From NCBI GenBank assembly GCA_023630585.1, contig CM042545.1, positions 2,108,915 to 2,172,914 of the forward strand: 64,000 nt of DNA, read 5' to 3'. Below the pieces are notes generated by a model. The model was not told the origin of the DNA, searched no databases, and saw nothing but the letters and a program-made list of their open reading frames with translations. Position 1 is the first letter of the stretch, and every line of letters begins with the position of its first letter. Below are positions 44,993 through 56,832 of the stretch, piece by piece. Made by a program: the position numbers and the translations under genes. The stretch comes from Cranoglanis bouderius (lineage: Eukaryota; Chordata; Actinopteri; Siluriformes; Cranoglanididae).

Positions 44993-45305
44993 CCCTGCTG
45001 GAAAAAACCCCCAATAGAAATCATTACAGAAATTCTAATGGTTTTAATGGTTATAATGGGAATTGTATTGATTTTTAACAGAAACTATAATGGTCCTTGT
45101 GGGTCTCTACTGGTAATGTGTTGGGTTCTATTGGTGGCATGTTTATGTCTAGTGGAAACCAATACAAACCATTACATCCTAATAGAATATGGCCCAAAAC
45201 ACACTACATTTGTTAATGGTTTTAATGGGATTTGTATTACGAACCATTCGAATTTATGTAATAGTTTCTATTCGAACCTATTCTATTCTGTTTTTTTCAG
45301 CAGGG
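44993..45305. mobile_element. 313-bp MITE with ccctgctg ends
   Basis: Ends ccctgctggaaaaaa and tttttttcagcaggg form a nearly perfect inverted repeat. The interior has repeated aatggttttaatgg and ataatgggaattgtatt motifs and no coding capacity. It sits about 400 bp upstream of the CpG-rich promoter. Confidence 0.8.
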
Positions 45306-45519
45306 CATACATCGATTATTATCAAAAAAGGAAAGAAGACTGGTTTGCAAAAAAATAATTCATATTTTTAAACTGATGTGCAAATAATTGAACAGGCTAG
45401 CATGTAACTGATACTTTGCATGTAACTGATACTTAAAACAAAAATGAATGGTAGGCCTATCCCAGCTTCTGAACCTATAACTCGGATTACTAAATTGATT
45501 TGTATCGTACTGTAGAAGA

Positions 45520-45890
45520 TTCAGTGGTAACGGCCCCAGGCGGTGCAAAAGAAAAACTTTCGCCCTATCGTTGGCAGATTGTGGCTGTGCTCTCTGATTG
45601 GGAGAGATGGATGGCATACTCCTTCTCCACTGTCAATCACAATGACACTAGCCAATCATGTGCATCTGTCAGCTCATGTATGCAAAAGAGGGTAGAGAGC
45701 GCTTTCTTCCAGGCATGTTTCGCTGCCCTGTGATGCAGCATGAGCAGGAGTTTCGAAAAGATGCAGTTGTCTGGCTTCAAGTGTCTTGGAGGAAGCAGGT
45801 GTTAGTTACCATCCTGCCCGGAGGGTAGCTCTCATGTAAAGCATCAAAAAAGCAGTAATGTAGAAATTGTGGGAAGGCCACCACACTGCG
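45520..45890. repeat. Probable dispersed repeat of unknown class
   Basis: cactagccaatcatgtgcat, agagggtagagagcgctttc, gtgtcttggaggaagcaggt and aaggccaccacactgcgact resemble a repeat common in fish genomes. No terminal repeats seen. Confidence 0.4.
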
Positions 45891-46051
45891 ACTGGACGAT
45901 GATTAAACACAATGATCTGGGCAGTTATGTATTTTTACTGCTTCATTTTAAGACATTTTTTTTACCCAGTACCACACAAAATGTGTTGAATATTGATAAA
46001 GCAAGTGTATTCTTAACAAATATTGGAGAGTATGTGTACAATATCACATAG

Positions 46052-46430
46052 AGTACCGTGCAAAAGTTTTAGGCACATGCAAAGAAATGCTATAGAGCAA
46101 AGATGCCTTCAAAATAATTAAATTAAATGTTTCTACATAAAAAAAATACCGTAAAGAGCAGTAAACAGCAGTAAATGAAACAAAGTCAATTATTTTTGCA
46201 GCGAAACCCAGCAGCCTTCATTGTGTTTCTTGTCTGAAAAGTGTCTCTTACGTAATACGCTGCTTTCTTTAATGACATACAAACATTTTTCTGTAACATT
46301 TAATTTTGTGCTAGAAAACTAATGTTTGGGAATCTAAAATGTTGATAATGTAGAAGTCATAAAATAAAAAAACTATAACAACGTTTGTACTAAAAAAATA
46401 GGGTGCTTAAAACTTTTGCACAGTACCGTA
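46052..46430. mobile_element. Non-autonomous element with Tc1/mariner-like ends
   Basis: Left end gtaccgtgcaaaagttttag is inversely matched by aaaacttttgcacagtaccg at the right. The interior of about 340 bp is AT-rich and non-coding. Confidence 0.75.
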
Positions 46431-48246
46431 TGTCTTATAAATATAATAATCTAAATAGTTTATACTGTAAGGTACGTTACATTACAAGGTAATAATCCGT
46501 GGTGTTAGCATCCCTTCCAAACCGGTCGTCTCCAATGTTTAGGGGGAGTGGATGTTTAAATGTAACATAGCTGTAAGCAGTTAAAAAAAAAAATCAATGT
46601 TTTTCTTTAAAAAATGATAATTGTATAATTGATGTGCTATAAGAGAAATAAAACACTGTGAAACATGCTGTCACTGGAAAGTATTCAACCCTGGGGTGGT
46701 TACGGTACTTTTGCTTCCAGCCACATCGTACCAACATTCTTGATTATTTTTCTATAGCAGCATGCCCTGCGGCGTTTTATTCCTTACTTACTGTACATCC
46801 TGCAGAGATTAGCTTGGATAAGCTAGACTAGGGATTTACAACATTTGGAACTAAATTCAAACCAAATCTCACAGAGCACCGTTGTGAATAGTTTTCAGAC
46901 ATGTTTAACTAGCTAATCTAGTCTTTGTTTTTTTTGTTGGTGTTTAAATATCTCTATTTTTGTCATACTAAAAACCATGTCAGCATTTACAGACATTCCT
47001 GACTTAAAAGCCCAAGAAATGTTTTTTTTTTTTTTTTTCATTATTATTATTTTTTTAAGGATCTTACTTCAACCCCACATTAATTCATTCTCTTTTTGTA
47101 AAGCAGATTCCCAATCTGAGCTGGATCAGTAGTTTTTAATTGCAAATCTGCATATTTGTGTTTTCTGGCTCATAAGTCTTATGTATAGCGGTAGGTTCAC
47201 ATGACTATAACTGTGAATCAGTGATTTAGTGAAAGTTAACTAGGGAGCTGTCCTCGCACTGTGAAACAGAGACATATACCCATATACCCTTATCACCATT
47301 AAACTAACATTATCTCAGGAGTCCAGCCTTGAGCAGCCAATTGTCTGGCCTTGATGCCTTCCTCTCGCTGCCATAATCTCACTTCCTGGTAAGAGCTATC
47401 TACATACTGTTTTGACTATGATGGATGCTGCAGTGATCATGAAGACTATATGTATGTTTATAGTTTAGTATTTTTTTTTTTTTTTTAAATAATATGCATC
47501 TACACAGACATGGACACACATACACACCTCTCTTTGGAAATGTCACTGGAGGGTGAGTGGCTTTCTGGAGAGTGTTGACCAATTTCCCAGAGAAGAGTAC
47601 AGGTCAAGCTGCTGACATTTCATTCTGAAAGAATGTGTCAGAAATCGCATGGTAATTTGCAATGGTAGAACTTATTACTCTCATATTACACTCACTTATA
47701 CAGTATAATAGAATGTACTACAATGTCTGTGCCAACTGTGCCAAATTCTCCTCACTGCAGGAGTTGTTGTAATGGGTTTAATCTTTGTTATTTACTGGCA
47801 CACACATCAACATGTAAATGCAGAATTGAGTTATGCCAGCACTGCTTGATGCAAGACAAAGAGGTTGGAATAGGACTGATAAGACACTGTATTTCAGGGG
47901 ACAAGGCTGAGACAGAAACTGTAGACAGTGTAATCTACCATTGCTTACACTCTTACACTGCTTAAACACTAAGGGGTTCTTTACTTCCTAAAAGTTTTTA
48001 TTTCATTTATTTATTTATTTATTTTTAAAAAATGATCTGGAACTTTCTGTGAATGCCTCTATATTGTCAAAAATATTACAGATATTCAGATGGCCGAAAG
48101 TAACCATGGGATACTTCTTGTTTTCATGTTACTCCAGTAAATTTATTCAATGCAGGTTTCAAATCATTTCTTGAATGCATTCACATTACACTAACCATAT
48201 TCACTTGATTTACTGCACTTCTATATATTCACTCATATTCACATAC
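46431..48246. other. Upstream region without genes
   Basis: AT-rich, with poly-T runs at 47024 and 47470 and a TTTA run at 48000-48025. No gene supported. Confidence 0.55.
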
Positions 48247-48688
48247 ACTACATGGCTAAATATGACCACTCTTCCCAAACTGTTGCCACATTGTTGGAAG
48301 CAGTAATTGTCTAGAGTATCTTTGTATGCTGTAGCATTAATAATTTCCTAAGAGGCCCGAACATGTTCCAGCATGACAATGTCCCTGTGCACAAAGTGAG
48401 CTCCATGAAGACCTGATCTCAACCCCACTTGAACACCTTTGGGATGAACTGGAACACTGACTGTGCACCAGCCCTCCTCACTCAACATCAGTGCCTACCC
48501 TCACTAACGCTCTTGCGGCTGAATTGACAAATATCCACAGACACACTCCAAAATCTACTGGAAAGTCTTCCCAGAAGAGTGGAGGTTATTATAACAGCAA
48601 AGGGGGACTAAATCTGGAATGGGATGTTCAACAAGCACACATGGGTATGATGGTCAGGTGCCCACATACCTTTGCCCATATAGTGTAT
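48247..48688 (+). mobile_element. Tc1-derived short element (family F, copy 3)
   Basis: Both ends can be seen (ctacatggctaaat at left, gcccatatagtg at right). The interior shows gacaatgtccctgtgcacaa (DNVPVHK) and a broken SP-LNPT block. Same orientation as copies 1 and 2. Confidence 0.7.
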
Positions 48689-49124
48689 TTAATTATAATT
48701 GTTCTTTAGTGAAGTAGTGTATAAATGTTTTTTTTTTTTTTTTTTGTAGACCAAACTGCCAAAAAATTCTCACCATAATTATTGAATTTTTTGGTAACGC
48801 TGATTTTCTTCATACTCACGTGTGCATGTTGATAAAAGCCAATCACCCATAAATTATAAAGCACATTCATAGCACAGATCATTTACATTTTGTAATAACT
48901 ATAAAAGAGAGCTGAAAATGACAAAATGATTACTAAATGGTCAAAACACACACCATGACCTCCTTTATAGGATGCCATTTCTGTTGTCCTCAGTCATTTC
49001 ATATTAATTTATATATTTATTCACTTTCTTTGCCGTCATTAATATGGAATGACTAAAATTCCCACCTACTTTGTGCATACAATCAAAAATAAAAAAGCTC
49101 TCACAGCTCTAGCTTGACCCTGAA
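48689..49124. other. Upstream region without genes
   Basis: AT-rich, one poly-T run (48728-48746). Nothing named. Confidence 0.55.
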
Positions 49125-49395
49125 GTTATTGTATGTGTGGAGTTTTGCGTGTTCTCCCTGTGTCTGCATAGGTTTCCTCCGAATCCTCGGTTTCCTCACA
49201 CCTCCCAAAAACATGCCAGTACAGTAGGTGGACTGGCGAGTATAAATTTCCCATATGGATGAATGAATGAGTGTGGGAATAATATGTCTGTGCATGGTGC
49301 CCGTGATGGACTGCTGTCCAATGCAGGGTGGATAGGCTCTGGAGCCACTGCAACTCTGACTAGCACAAAGCAGTTCTTGAAGATGAATGAATAAT
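49125..49395 (+). mobile_element. Mermaid-like SINE, diverged and 5' truncated
   Basis: gtgtggagttttgcgtgttc, ggtttcctccgaatcctcgg, ggatgaatgaatgagtgtgg and gataggctctggagccactg match the body of the SINE at 17762, with more changes than the other copies. Confidence 0.6.
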
Positions 49396-52328
49396 TTTTT
49401 TTCCTAAATATTTGTGCTAATATTGGTGTAAAATTGGTTTTCACAGGCATATTATTCACTTATAATAAAGCATATTATACAGTAATTACACCACTATGAA
49501 TGATTCAGTAACAGTTAAAGAGGTTATGGGAATTTGAGGGGTTAACCTGGAGATTAACTTGAGGTACATGGGCACAAATACACAAAAGTAAACACACTCT
49601 ATAGCCCTTCACAACCACTCAATTAGACCAGCAATGGGTTACATAGGTGTATGGGGCTGTTCAAATGTAACTGATCTCTGGAGCTGAGCTGAGTGTAAAT
49701 ATTGAGCCTACTGTATTAACATTCAGTTATGCAGCTGAGATATGAAACAATATTGAAGCTCTTTCTTTCATATTCATACACACAGCATGAGTTTAATTCT
49801 TTTAAGCTACAGGATGTTAGAAAACTGCCTACTTCAGTAAACTTCCACTGTATGCACACACTCACACAGAACCCAGATTCAAAGTGCATCTGAGCACAGG
49901 AACAGGAACATAAACATTTCCTTTGGCTTCAGATGCCTGATAAAGATTTAGCTCTTCCGCAGGGAGTGAAAGAGGGCAAGAGGGAAAGGGCCAAAGAGAC
50001 ATTTTTGGTAGTCTAAAATTTTAGTGAAGTTAATGTTTAATTCACAGTATCTTCAAATAAATAGGTAATTCTCATGGTGATGATCTGGACTGCCCTGGTG
50101 GACTCTTTCAGAAATCCAACAGTGAGATCAGAGGAACACGTCCTTATAAGAAAACTTTGTTTACAGTAAATACTTTATATTTGACTGATTATTTAATGTT
50201 AACCCTTTGTTGTCTTGTGGACCATGTCTGACGGCATGAACACATGCTGCAAAAGGGTCATGGCCGCTACGGTGCATCACATACGGAGAAATTTAGGTTT
50301 GAGCTCAAGAACCCAACAGCTGCAGCTAGGTCCTGGTGGGTACAACACAAAACAGATTTTGACAGGGTCCAGTGTACCCCAAGGATGACAGCATTATGTG
50401 TATTAATGAGCAAATTGGACACCTTGAACACTCTAGTGCTTTTCTGTCAAGCGCTCAGAAAGAATATAAAGCGCTCTTATAACAAGAGTTTGTGAATATT
50501 TTTGGTATCTTTGTGACCACTGGTGCAGGTTGTAATGTAGTGCACAGTGGTTCGAATGAGTACATTATCAGGGAGTGTAGTTAAGAGTATTGCTGTGATA
50601 TGTACAACCATTTCCTTCCCTTTAAGAACCAAGAGTGCACAGTGCAGCACAAAGACGTTTAGATTACAGAATTTATATTCATTTATATAATTTAGAAGAA
50701 GTAAACATAAGAACTTAAAGCAAATGTATTTTTAGTCACTGGATTTATGTCAATATTTTAGGGCGTATAATAAACATGGTCTAATAAATTGGAACAGTGT
50801 ATGAACTATTTAATATTTTGCTTCAAAAACACCACAAACACCAATTTCTTACTCAGAGCTGGTCAGGAACTTCAGTCCAAAGATCATGTCAATATTTATA
50901 CAGGGAAAGTTACTTGTATTCAGTGTCCGGTTGCAGACCTGCTTAAGTCATTTTCTGATCGGCCCATTCAGATTATGTAAACCACCTATGTGTACTTTAC
51001 ATTTCCACGGTTGCCAGAGTTTCTTGGGTCCCTGGTTTAATTCTGAGCTCAGGTTACTGTCTGTATTCCCACCTCACAGCAAATGTTGCTGGGATAGGCT
51101 CTAAAGAATTCAATAGGCTAATGTTAGATTCTAGTCCATTCATGGACTTTTTAAACCAAACTGTGTGATGAGAGTGGCTTATGGCAGAGCTGTCTTCTGT
51201 AATGAAGACAGGAGAGACCTGTCCCATCACCAGCACAGATCCAGATCACTACACCTAAAGACTTGAAATAAATTCAGAAACTGATCTACTATACGCTGTT
51301 TTATCACATAAAAACATGAAGGGCATTGTATTTAATATCTAAGGTGCTATGGATGTGTATACTTACCTGTCTACAGGAATGTTGGCACTGATAAGTGCAC
51401 TATTTTTTCAAGTGAAGGGAGCAGAATGACTTCTGGTTAGGGTTAGGGTTAGGGATGACCCTAATCAGCATGGGTCAAAGCGGCATGGTGGCGATGACAT
51501 AGCCACTATTTCGCCAAAAGGACAACAGTGTGAACAACATCAAGAGCCCCAAAGGGAGAACCAACTATAGACTGCAACAGCTTTGGCAGCAAGTTATTTT
51601 CCAGGTTCATTGATATTTGACTAAAATAAATCAATAAATGTTTCCATTTCTCTAATTGCCTTACTATTGTGATATTTTCTTAAAAATAACTTCTATGATG
51701 TAGCATTAGTATTTATACTTCGAAAACTTCCTGTCTATGCTCACTTACCAGTTTGCAATGATGGTCTTCCAGTTTGAGCAGCTTGGCAACTTGTAACACT
51801 TTGCTCTCTCCATATGAAATTTCAGACTGTTATGTGCAACTGTTTGCAAAAAAATACCAAAATGAGCTTCAGCTGCCTCTCTCAATATTGTTAACAACAT
51901 GAAGCACCTCCTGAAATGTATTTATGCTGTCAGGACTTCATGTTTTTTGTTAACAAAATTCATATCCTATTCAAGAATTAATAATAAATGCATTATTCAG
52001 TCAAATAATGCCAAAAATGTATTTTACTTCCTTGTGTATTAATGAGTATATTTATAACCATACCTTTATAGTCAGATTTTTTTTTTTAGTTTGCTTGTTG
52101 ATATTTACCTTATAATGCAGTTTTCTATACTGCAGTAATGCAATACTGTGTTTGGTTGCAAAGACACCCTACGTTGTCTCCGTGTTGTGTGTAAAGGCTG
52201 ATAGTAATGAGATTTACACTTAATTCAAACAATCCTACTCTATCTAAGCTTTAACTATGGTTTGCCCTGACTGGTAGTTGTTCACCCTATGAGTCAAGTC
52301 AACATTTATTTATAGAGCGCATTTAAAA
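49396..52328. other. Upstream region without genes
   Basis: Nearly 3 kb without a recognisable coding block. A short run of three TTAGGG units lies at 51437-51458. Confidence 0.5.
51437..51458. repeat. Short interstitial telomere-like repeat
   Basis: ggttagggttagggttaggg, three units of the vertebrate telomere motif. Confidence 0.8.
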
Positions 52329-53803
52329 CAGTTTTTGTTTTATCCAGCTGTATTTACTCAGTGCAACTTACATCCAAGTGAAAGATATAACACCAACATG
52401 TCAGAAAAAAATAATAGTTGGAAAAGGATCACCCCCCTCCTAAAAATGACTTGTAAACTCAATAAGGTGTAGCTAATCACCTTCTCAATGGCACACAAAG
52501 CCATTTGACTTTCAACTGTGATCAGCTGTGGTCATTTTGATTAGCTCAGCATGAAAATAGTTTTCCTGGAGCATTTTGTAGTGCAACTGAAGCAAACAAT
52601 CAACTATGGGTGGCAAGGCACTGTCAAAAGATCTCCAGAATAAAGTTGTGGACAGGCACAAGTCAGGAGATGGATACAAAAATTTCAAAGGCTTTATCGA
52701 TGCCTAGAAGCACAGTGAAGTCTATTATTAAGAAGTGGAAGGTATTTGGTGCAACACAGACCCTCCCTGGATCAGGATGTCGCTCCAAACTGGATGAAAG
52801 AGCCAGGAGGAAACTGGTCAGAGAGGCTACCAAGAGGCCTACAGCAACTCTGAAGCAGTTGCAGGAATTTATGACAAAGAGTGGTCATTGTGTGCATGTG
52901 ACAACAATATCACAAATTCTCCACAAATGTGGTTTGTATGGGAGGGCTGCAAGAAAATAGCCACCCACGACTGAGCTTTGCCAAAACGCACCTTGAAGAT
53001 TCTGAGGCCACATGGAAAAAGGTGTTATGGTCAGATGAATGATTTGGCCTCAACACCAAACGATATGTCTGGCAGAAATCCAATACAGCTCACCATCCAA
53101 ATAACACCATTCCTACAGTAAAGCATGGAGGTGGTAATATCCTGTTATGGGGGTGTTTCTCTGCAGCAGGGACTGGAGCACTTGTCAGGATAGAAGGAAA
53201 ATGTACGGGGCAAAATACCGTCAAATTCTTGAGGAAAATCTGCTGCCCTCTGCCAGAAAGCTGTCAATGGGAAGAAGGTTTACCTTCCAACATGACAATG
53301 ACCCAAAGCACACAGCAAAACTGACCACACAGTGGTTGAATGAGAAAAAGGTGAATGTCCTTGCATGGCCTAGTCAGAGCCCAGACTTAAACCCCATTGA
53401 AAATCTGTGGAATGACTTGAAGACTGCAGTCCACAAACGGTCACCATCAAATTTAACTGAACTTGAGCAGTTCTGCAAAGAAGAGTGGGCAAATATTGCA
53501 AAGTCTAGATGTGCAAAGTTAGTAGAGACATATCCCAACAGAATAAAGGCTGTAATTAAAAAAATTAAGGCAAATTAATGCAAGGGGGTGATCCTTTTTC
53601 CAACTCAGTGATTCTGTTTTTTAATTTTTAAAATTTTTTTCTGACATGTTGGTGTTATATCTTTCACTTGGATGTTATAAGTTGCACTGAGTAAATACAG
53701 CTGGATAAAACAAAAACTGTGTCCGTCTTCATTTCAGGATGAAAAGCAACAAAATGTGATTATTTTAAGGGGGGGGGGGGAATTCTTTTCTATACCCACT
53801 GTA
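52329..53803 (+). mobile_element. Tc1-like element (family A, copy 1), left end truncated
   Basis: The right inverted repeat is complete to tctatacccactgta (53803) and includes a G-run. The left repeat starts only at cagtttttgttttatccagc (52329), so the outer part is lost. It carries a broken DD34E transposase on the plus strand. The same family recurs at 59588-61105 in inverse orientation. Confidence 0.88.
52606..53575 (+). pseudogene. Tc1-type transposase pseudogene, DD34E (family A)
   Basis: Begins MGGKALSKDLQNKVVDRHKS at 52606, then shifts frame near 52680 into ALSMPRSTVKSIIKKWKVFG, the helix-turn-helix, and on to LYGRAARK before a stop at 52958. Degraded sequence over the first Asp follows, then an open C-terminal part with FQHDNDPKHT and SPDLNPIENLW. 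There are 34 residues between that Asp and Glu. The C-terminus VIKKIKAN ends at 53575. Confidence 0.88.
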
Positions 53804-53818
53804 TTCACACACCCATTC

Positions 53819-53838
53819 AATAATAATAATACTAACAC

Positions 53839-53888
<50 letters not shown>
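53819..53888. repeat. (AAT)n microsatellite
   Basis: About 22 AAT units between the Tc1 element and the LINE fragment. Read on the minus strand it follows the LINE sequence as (ATT)n, possibly its 3' tail. Confidence 0.93.
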
Positions 53889-53891
<3 letters not shown>

Positions 53892-54420
53892 TTATTATTG
53901 CTGCATTTTTAACCAGCTGTTGGCGTGATAATGCAGTTTGAGGGAGACCAATGTACAGTGAGTTACAGTAGTCTAACCATGATGAAATTAGTGAGTGAAT
54001 CACAATTTCCAGGTCTTCACTAGAAAGAAAATGTTTAACTTTAGCGACAGATCTCAAATGAAAAAGCTACCCTTGACAACAGCACTGATTTGCTTGTTGA
54101 AAATTAAAGATGATTCTAAAATCACACCAAGACGCCTTACACAATCTTGTACATTCAACGACAAAGGATCTAACTTGGCCACCAGGCCAGGTAAAGAGGA
54201 CATATAGGAACCTAAAATCAGAACTTCGGGTTTGCTTTCATTTAACTGCAAAAATGTTTGCCAGCCAGTTTAATATCTTTGAAGCAATTTAGAACAATAT
54301 CAAATGAACACTTCTTGTTTAAGCTCAATGGGAATCATCAGCATAACAATGATAAGATATACTATACTTCTGAAAAATAAAGCTCAGAGGAAACATACTG
54401 TATATGAGGCTTACAGTGAT
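53889..54420 (-). mobile_element. LINE reverse-transcriptase fragment (L2/Rex1-like)
   Basis: On the minus strand the RT active-site block YADD is visible (54334-54345, in YHCYADDS). LQLNESKPEVLILGS, then SVAKVKHFLSSEDLEIV and WLDYCNSLYIGLPQ follow, the thumb region of L2/CR1-like LINEs. At least one frame break separates the pieces, and the end after QLVKNAA is replaced by (ATT)n. Not functional. Confidence 0.8.
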
Positions 54421-54451
54421 TTATTGATTCCATGAATAAGTATACTACAAA

Positions 54452-55765
54452 TACAGTTGGAATGAAAATTATTCAACCCCCATTGCAAATCAGGTTTACT
54501 GTCAAAACTTATAGACTTTCAGCTGTTTGCAATGAACAAATCAAACAAAAGCAATTGAAATACTTCAACACAACAAATGCTTCAAGTGGTTTCCCCAAAT
54601 TCAACTGAAAATGCAACTTATAATGACTTCTCCAGTTTCAAAATTATTCAACCCCCAGAATAGCATCCCTCATAAAAGCCCAAATATGCAAAACAGGTGT
54701 TGTCTCAAGCACACTTGATGCAACTAATTCATTAGTTGCACCAGGTGTGCTTGAGCTGGAACACATGAAATACCTGAACTGGCTATAGGCAGAAAATACA
54801 TGAAATACCTGGACGGGGCAGAAAAAGGAAGCCATCAACGGCTGCAACCAGATTTCTGAGAAGGCAGGTTATGAAAAACCCTCGAGTGACTGCAAAAGAC
54901 CTGCAGCAAGACTTGGTGGCAACAGGCACTGAGGTTTCAGTGAGCACAGTATGGCACGTACTAAACACAGAAGGTTTCCATGCCAGAACTCCAAGACGTA
55001 CACCACTACTGACCCAAAAGCACAAGAAAAGTCAGCTCAAAATCATATAAATAAGCCACAGAAGTTTTGGGATTCTTGTTCTTTTGGCACAATGGATCAG
55101 CGGTATGTCTGGAGAAAGAAGAATGAAGAAAGAACGCTCTGTCCACAGTCAAGCATGGTGGTGGCTCGGTGATGCTCTGGGGCTGCTTTGCATCCTCTGG
55201 AACTGGAAACCTGCAGCATGTGGAAGGCAAGATGGATTCATTGAAGTATCAGGAAATCCTAGGAGAAAACGTCAAACGTCTGTGAGGAAGCTGAAGCTTG
55301 GGCGTCATTGGACCTTCCAACAGGACAATGATCCCAAAAGAAGAAGTCCTGTAAGATTCTACAGGGCCATCACAGTCACCTGACTTGAACCCCGTAGAAA
55401 ATCTCAAGAAGGCGGTTGCAGCATGCAAACCCAAGAATATTACTGAACTGGAGGCCATTGCTCATGAGGAATGGGCTAAGATTCCTCAGGAACGCTGCCA
55501 GAAGCTGGTGTCTGGCTATGCATCTCATAACAAAAACAAATACTAAGATGCTTGCCTTGAAGTGGTTGAATAATTTTGAGACTGGAGAAGTCATCATAAG
55601 TTGCATTTTCAGTTGAATTTGGGGAAACCACTTGCAGCATTCATTGTTTTGAATTATTTCAATTGCTTTTGTTTGATTCATTCATTGCAAACAGCTGAAA
55701 GTCTGTAAATTTTGACAATAAACCTGATTTGCAATGGGGGTTGAATAATTTTGATTGCAACTGTA
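54452..55765 (+). mobile_element. Tc1-like element (family B, copy 1), both ends present
   Basis: Ends cagttggaatgaaaattatt and gaataattttgattgcaact are TA-flanked and open long inverted repeats of roughly 200 bp (shared gcatttt/aaaatgc, ttcaactgaaaatgcaactt). Between them is a transposase lacking its N-terminal DNA-binding part: GTEVSVSTVWHVLNTEG is readable, then VKHGG and WTFQQDNDPK in shifting frames. Dead copy. Confidence 0.85.
54840..55545 (+). pseudogene. Tc1-type transposase remnant (family B)
   Basis: Fragments in order: KNPRVTAKDLQQDLVAT, VSVSTVWHVLNTEGFH, FHARTPRRTPLL, a VKHGGG-like block near 55151, then WTFQQDND near 55313. Frame breaks and a deleted N-terminus and Glu region exclude function. 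Confidence 0.75.
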
Positions 55766-55905
55766 AATCATGCATTTAAACAGGTAATTAAGGATGAAAG
55801 TAAAAGCGTAAACCAACGAAAATGTGTGTTCATGTGTTTATTAAAAATTGTTGTTTTTTTTAAAGTTAGTTTTGACATAAGAGTAAGCCATACTGTTTTG
55901 TAATA

Positions 55906-56832
55906 CAGGCGCATCTCAAAAAATTTGAACATTTTACTGTAATTTAATTAAAAAAGTGGACCGTTCACATATTCTAGATTCATTACACATAAAGTGAAAT
56001 AAGCCTTTTTTTCTTTTTATCTTGATAATTACAGCTTACAACTCATGGAAATCAAAAATCTAGTATCTCAAAATATTAGAATAAAGAATTTATAATACAG
56101 AAATGTCGACCTTCTGAAAAGTATGTTAATTTATGCACTCGGGGCTCCTTTTGCACGAATTACTGCATCAATGCGGCGTGGCATGGAGGCGATCAGCCTG
56201 TGGCACTGCTGAGGTGTTATGGAAGCCCAGGTTGCTTTGATAGCGGCCTTCAGCTCGTCTGTATTGTTGGCTCTGGTGTCTCTCATCTTCCTCTTGACAA
56301 TACCCTATAACCAGTTACTAGTAGTTTTGGCTCTGTGGGCAGGTACCAAGTCCTGCTGGAAAAGGAAATCAGCTTCTCCATAAAGCTTGTCAGCAGATGG
56401 AAGCATGAAGTACTCTAAAATCTCCTGGTAGACGCTGCATTGACGCTCGACTTGAGAAAACACAGTGAACCAACACCAGCAGATGACATGGCACCCCAAA
56501 TCATCACTGACTGTGGAAACTTCACACTGGACTTCAAGCAACTTGGATTCTGTGCCTCTCCACTCTTCCTCCAGACTCTGGGACCTTGATTTCCAAATGA
56601 AATGCAAAATTTACTTTCATCTGAATAGAGGACTTTGGACCACTGAGCAACGGTGTATGTTTTGTATGTTAAAAAGTATGTTTTGAGATAATTAGCTGAT
56701 TATAGCTCTTCTCAGGCCTTCTCATTCTAATATTTTTGAGATACTGGATTTTTCCAGTATCTCATTTCCAGTATCTCATATGGAAAAAAAATGAACTTTT
56801 CCATTATATTCTAATTTTTTGAGATGCACTTG
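55906..56832 (-). mobile_element. Degenerate Tc1-like element (family C, copy 2)
   Basis: Ends caggcgcatctcaaaaaatt and attttttgagatgcacttgt. Minus-strand remnants FIWKSRSQSLEEEWRG, DLGCHVICWCW and EADFLFQQDLVPAHRAK match copy 1 at 1876-2985 closely. The inner repeat is shortened compared with copy 1. Confidence 0.82.

Noticed and set aside
45038..45358. 106-codon open frame
   Set aside because: Lies almost entirely in the MITE at 44993-45305 and has no family resemblance.
50244..50495. 83-codon open frame starting MLQKGHGRYGASH
   Set aside because: No domain or splice evidence recognised; could be an old retroelement piece but nothing supports it.
53734..54057. Poly-Leu/poly-Ile containing frame as a membrane protein
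   Set aside because: The hydrophobic run is a (TTA)n microsatellite; the rest is LINE reverse transcriptase.
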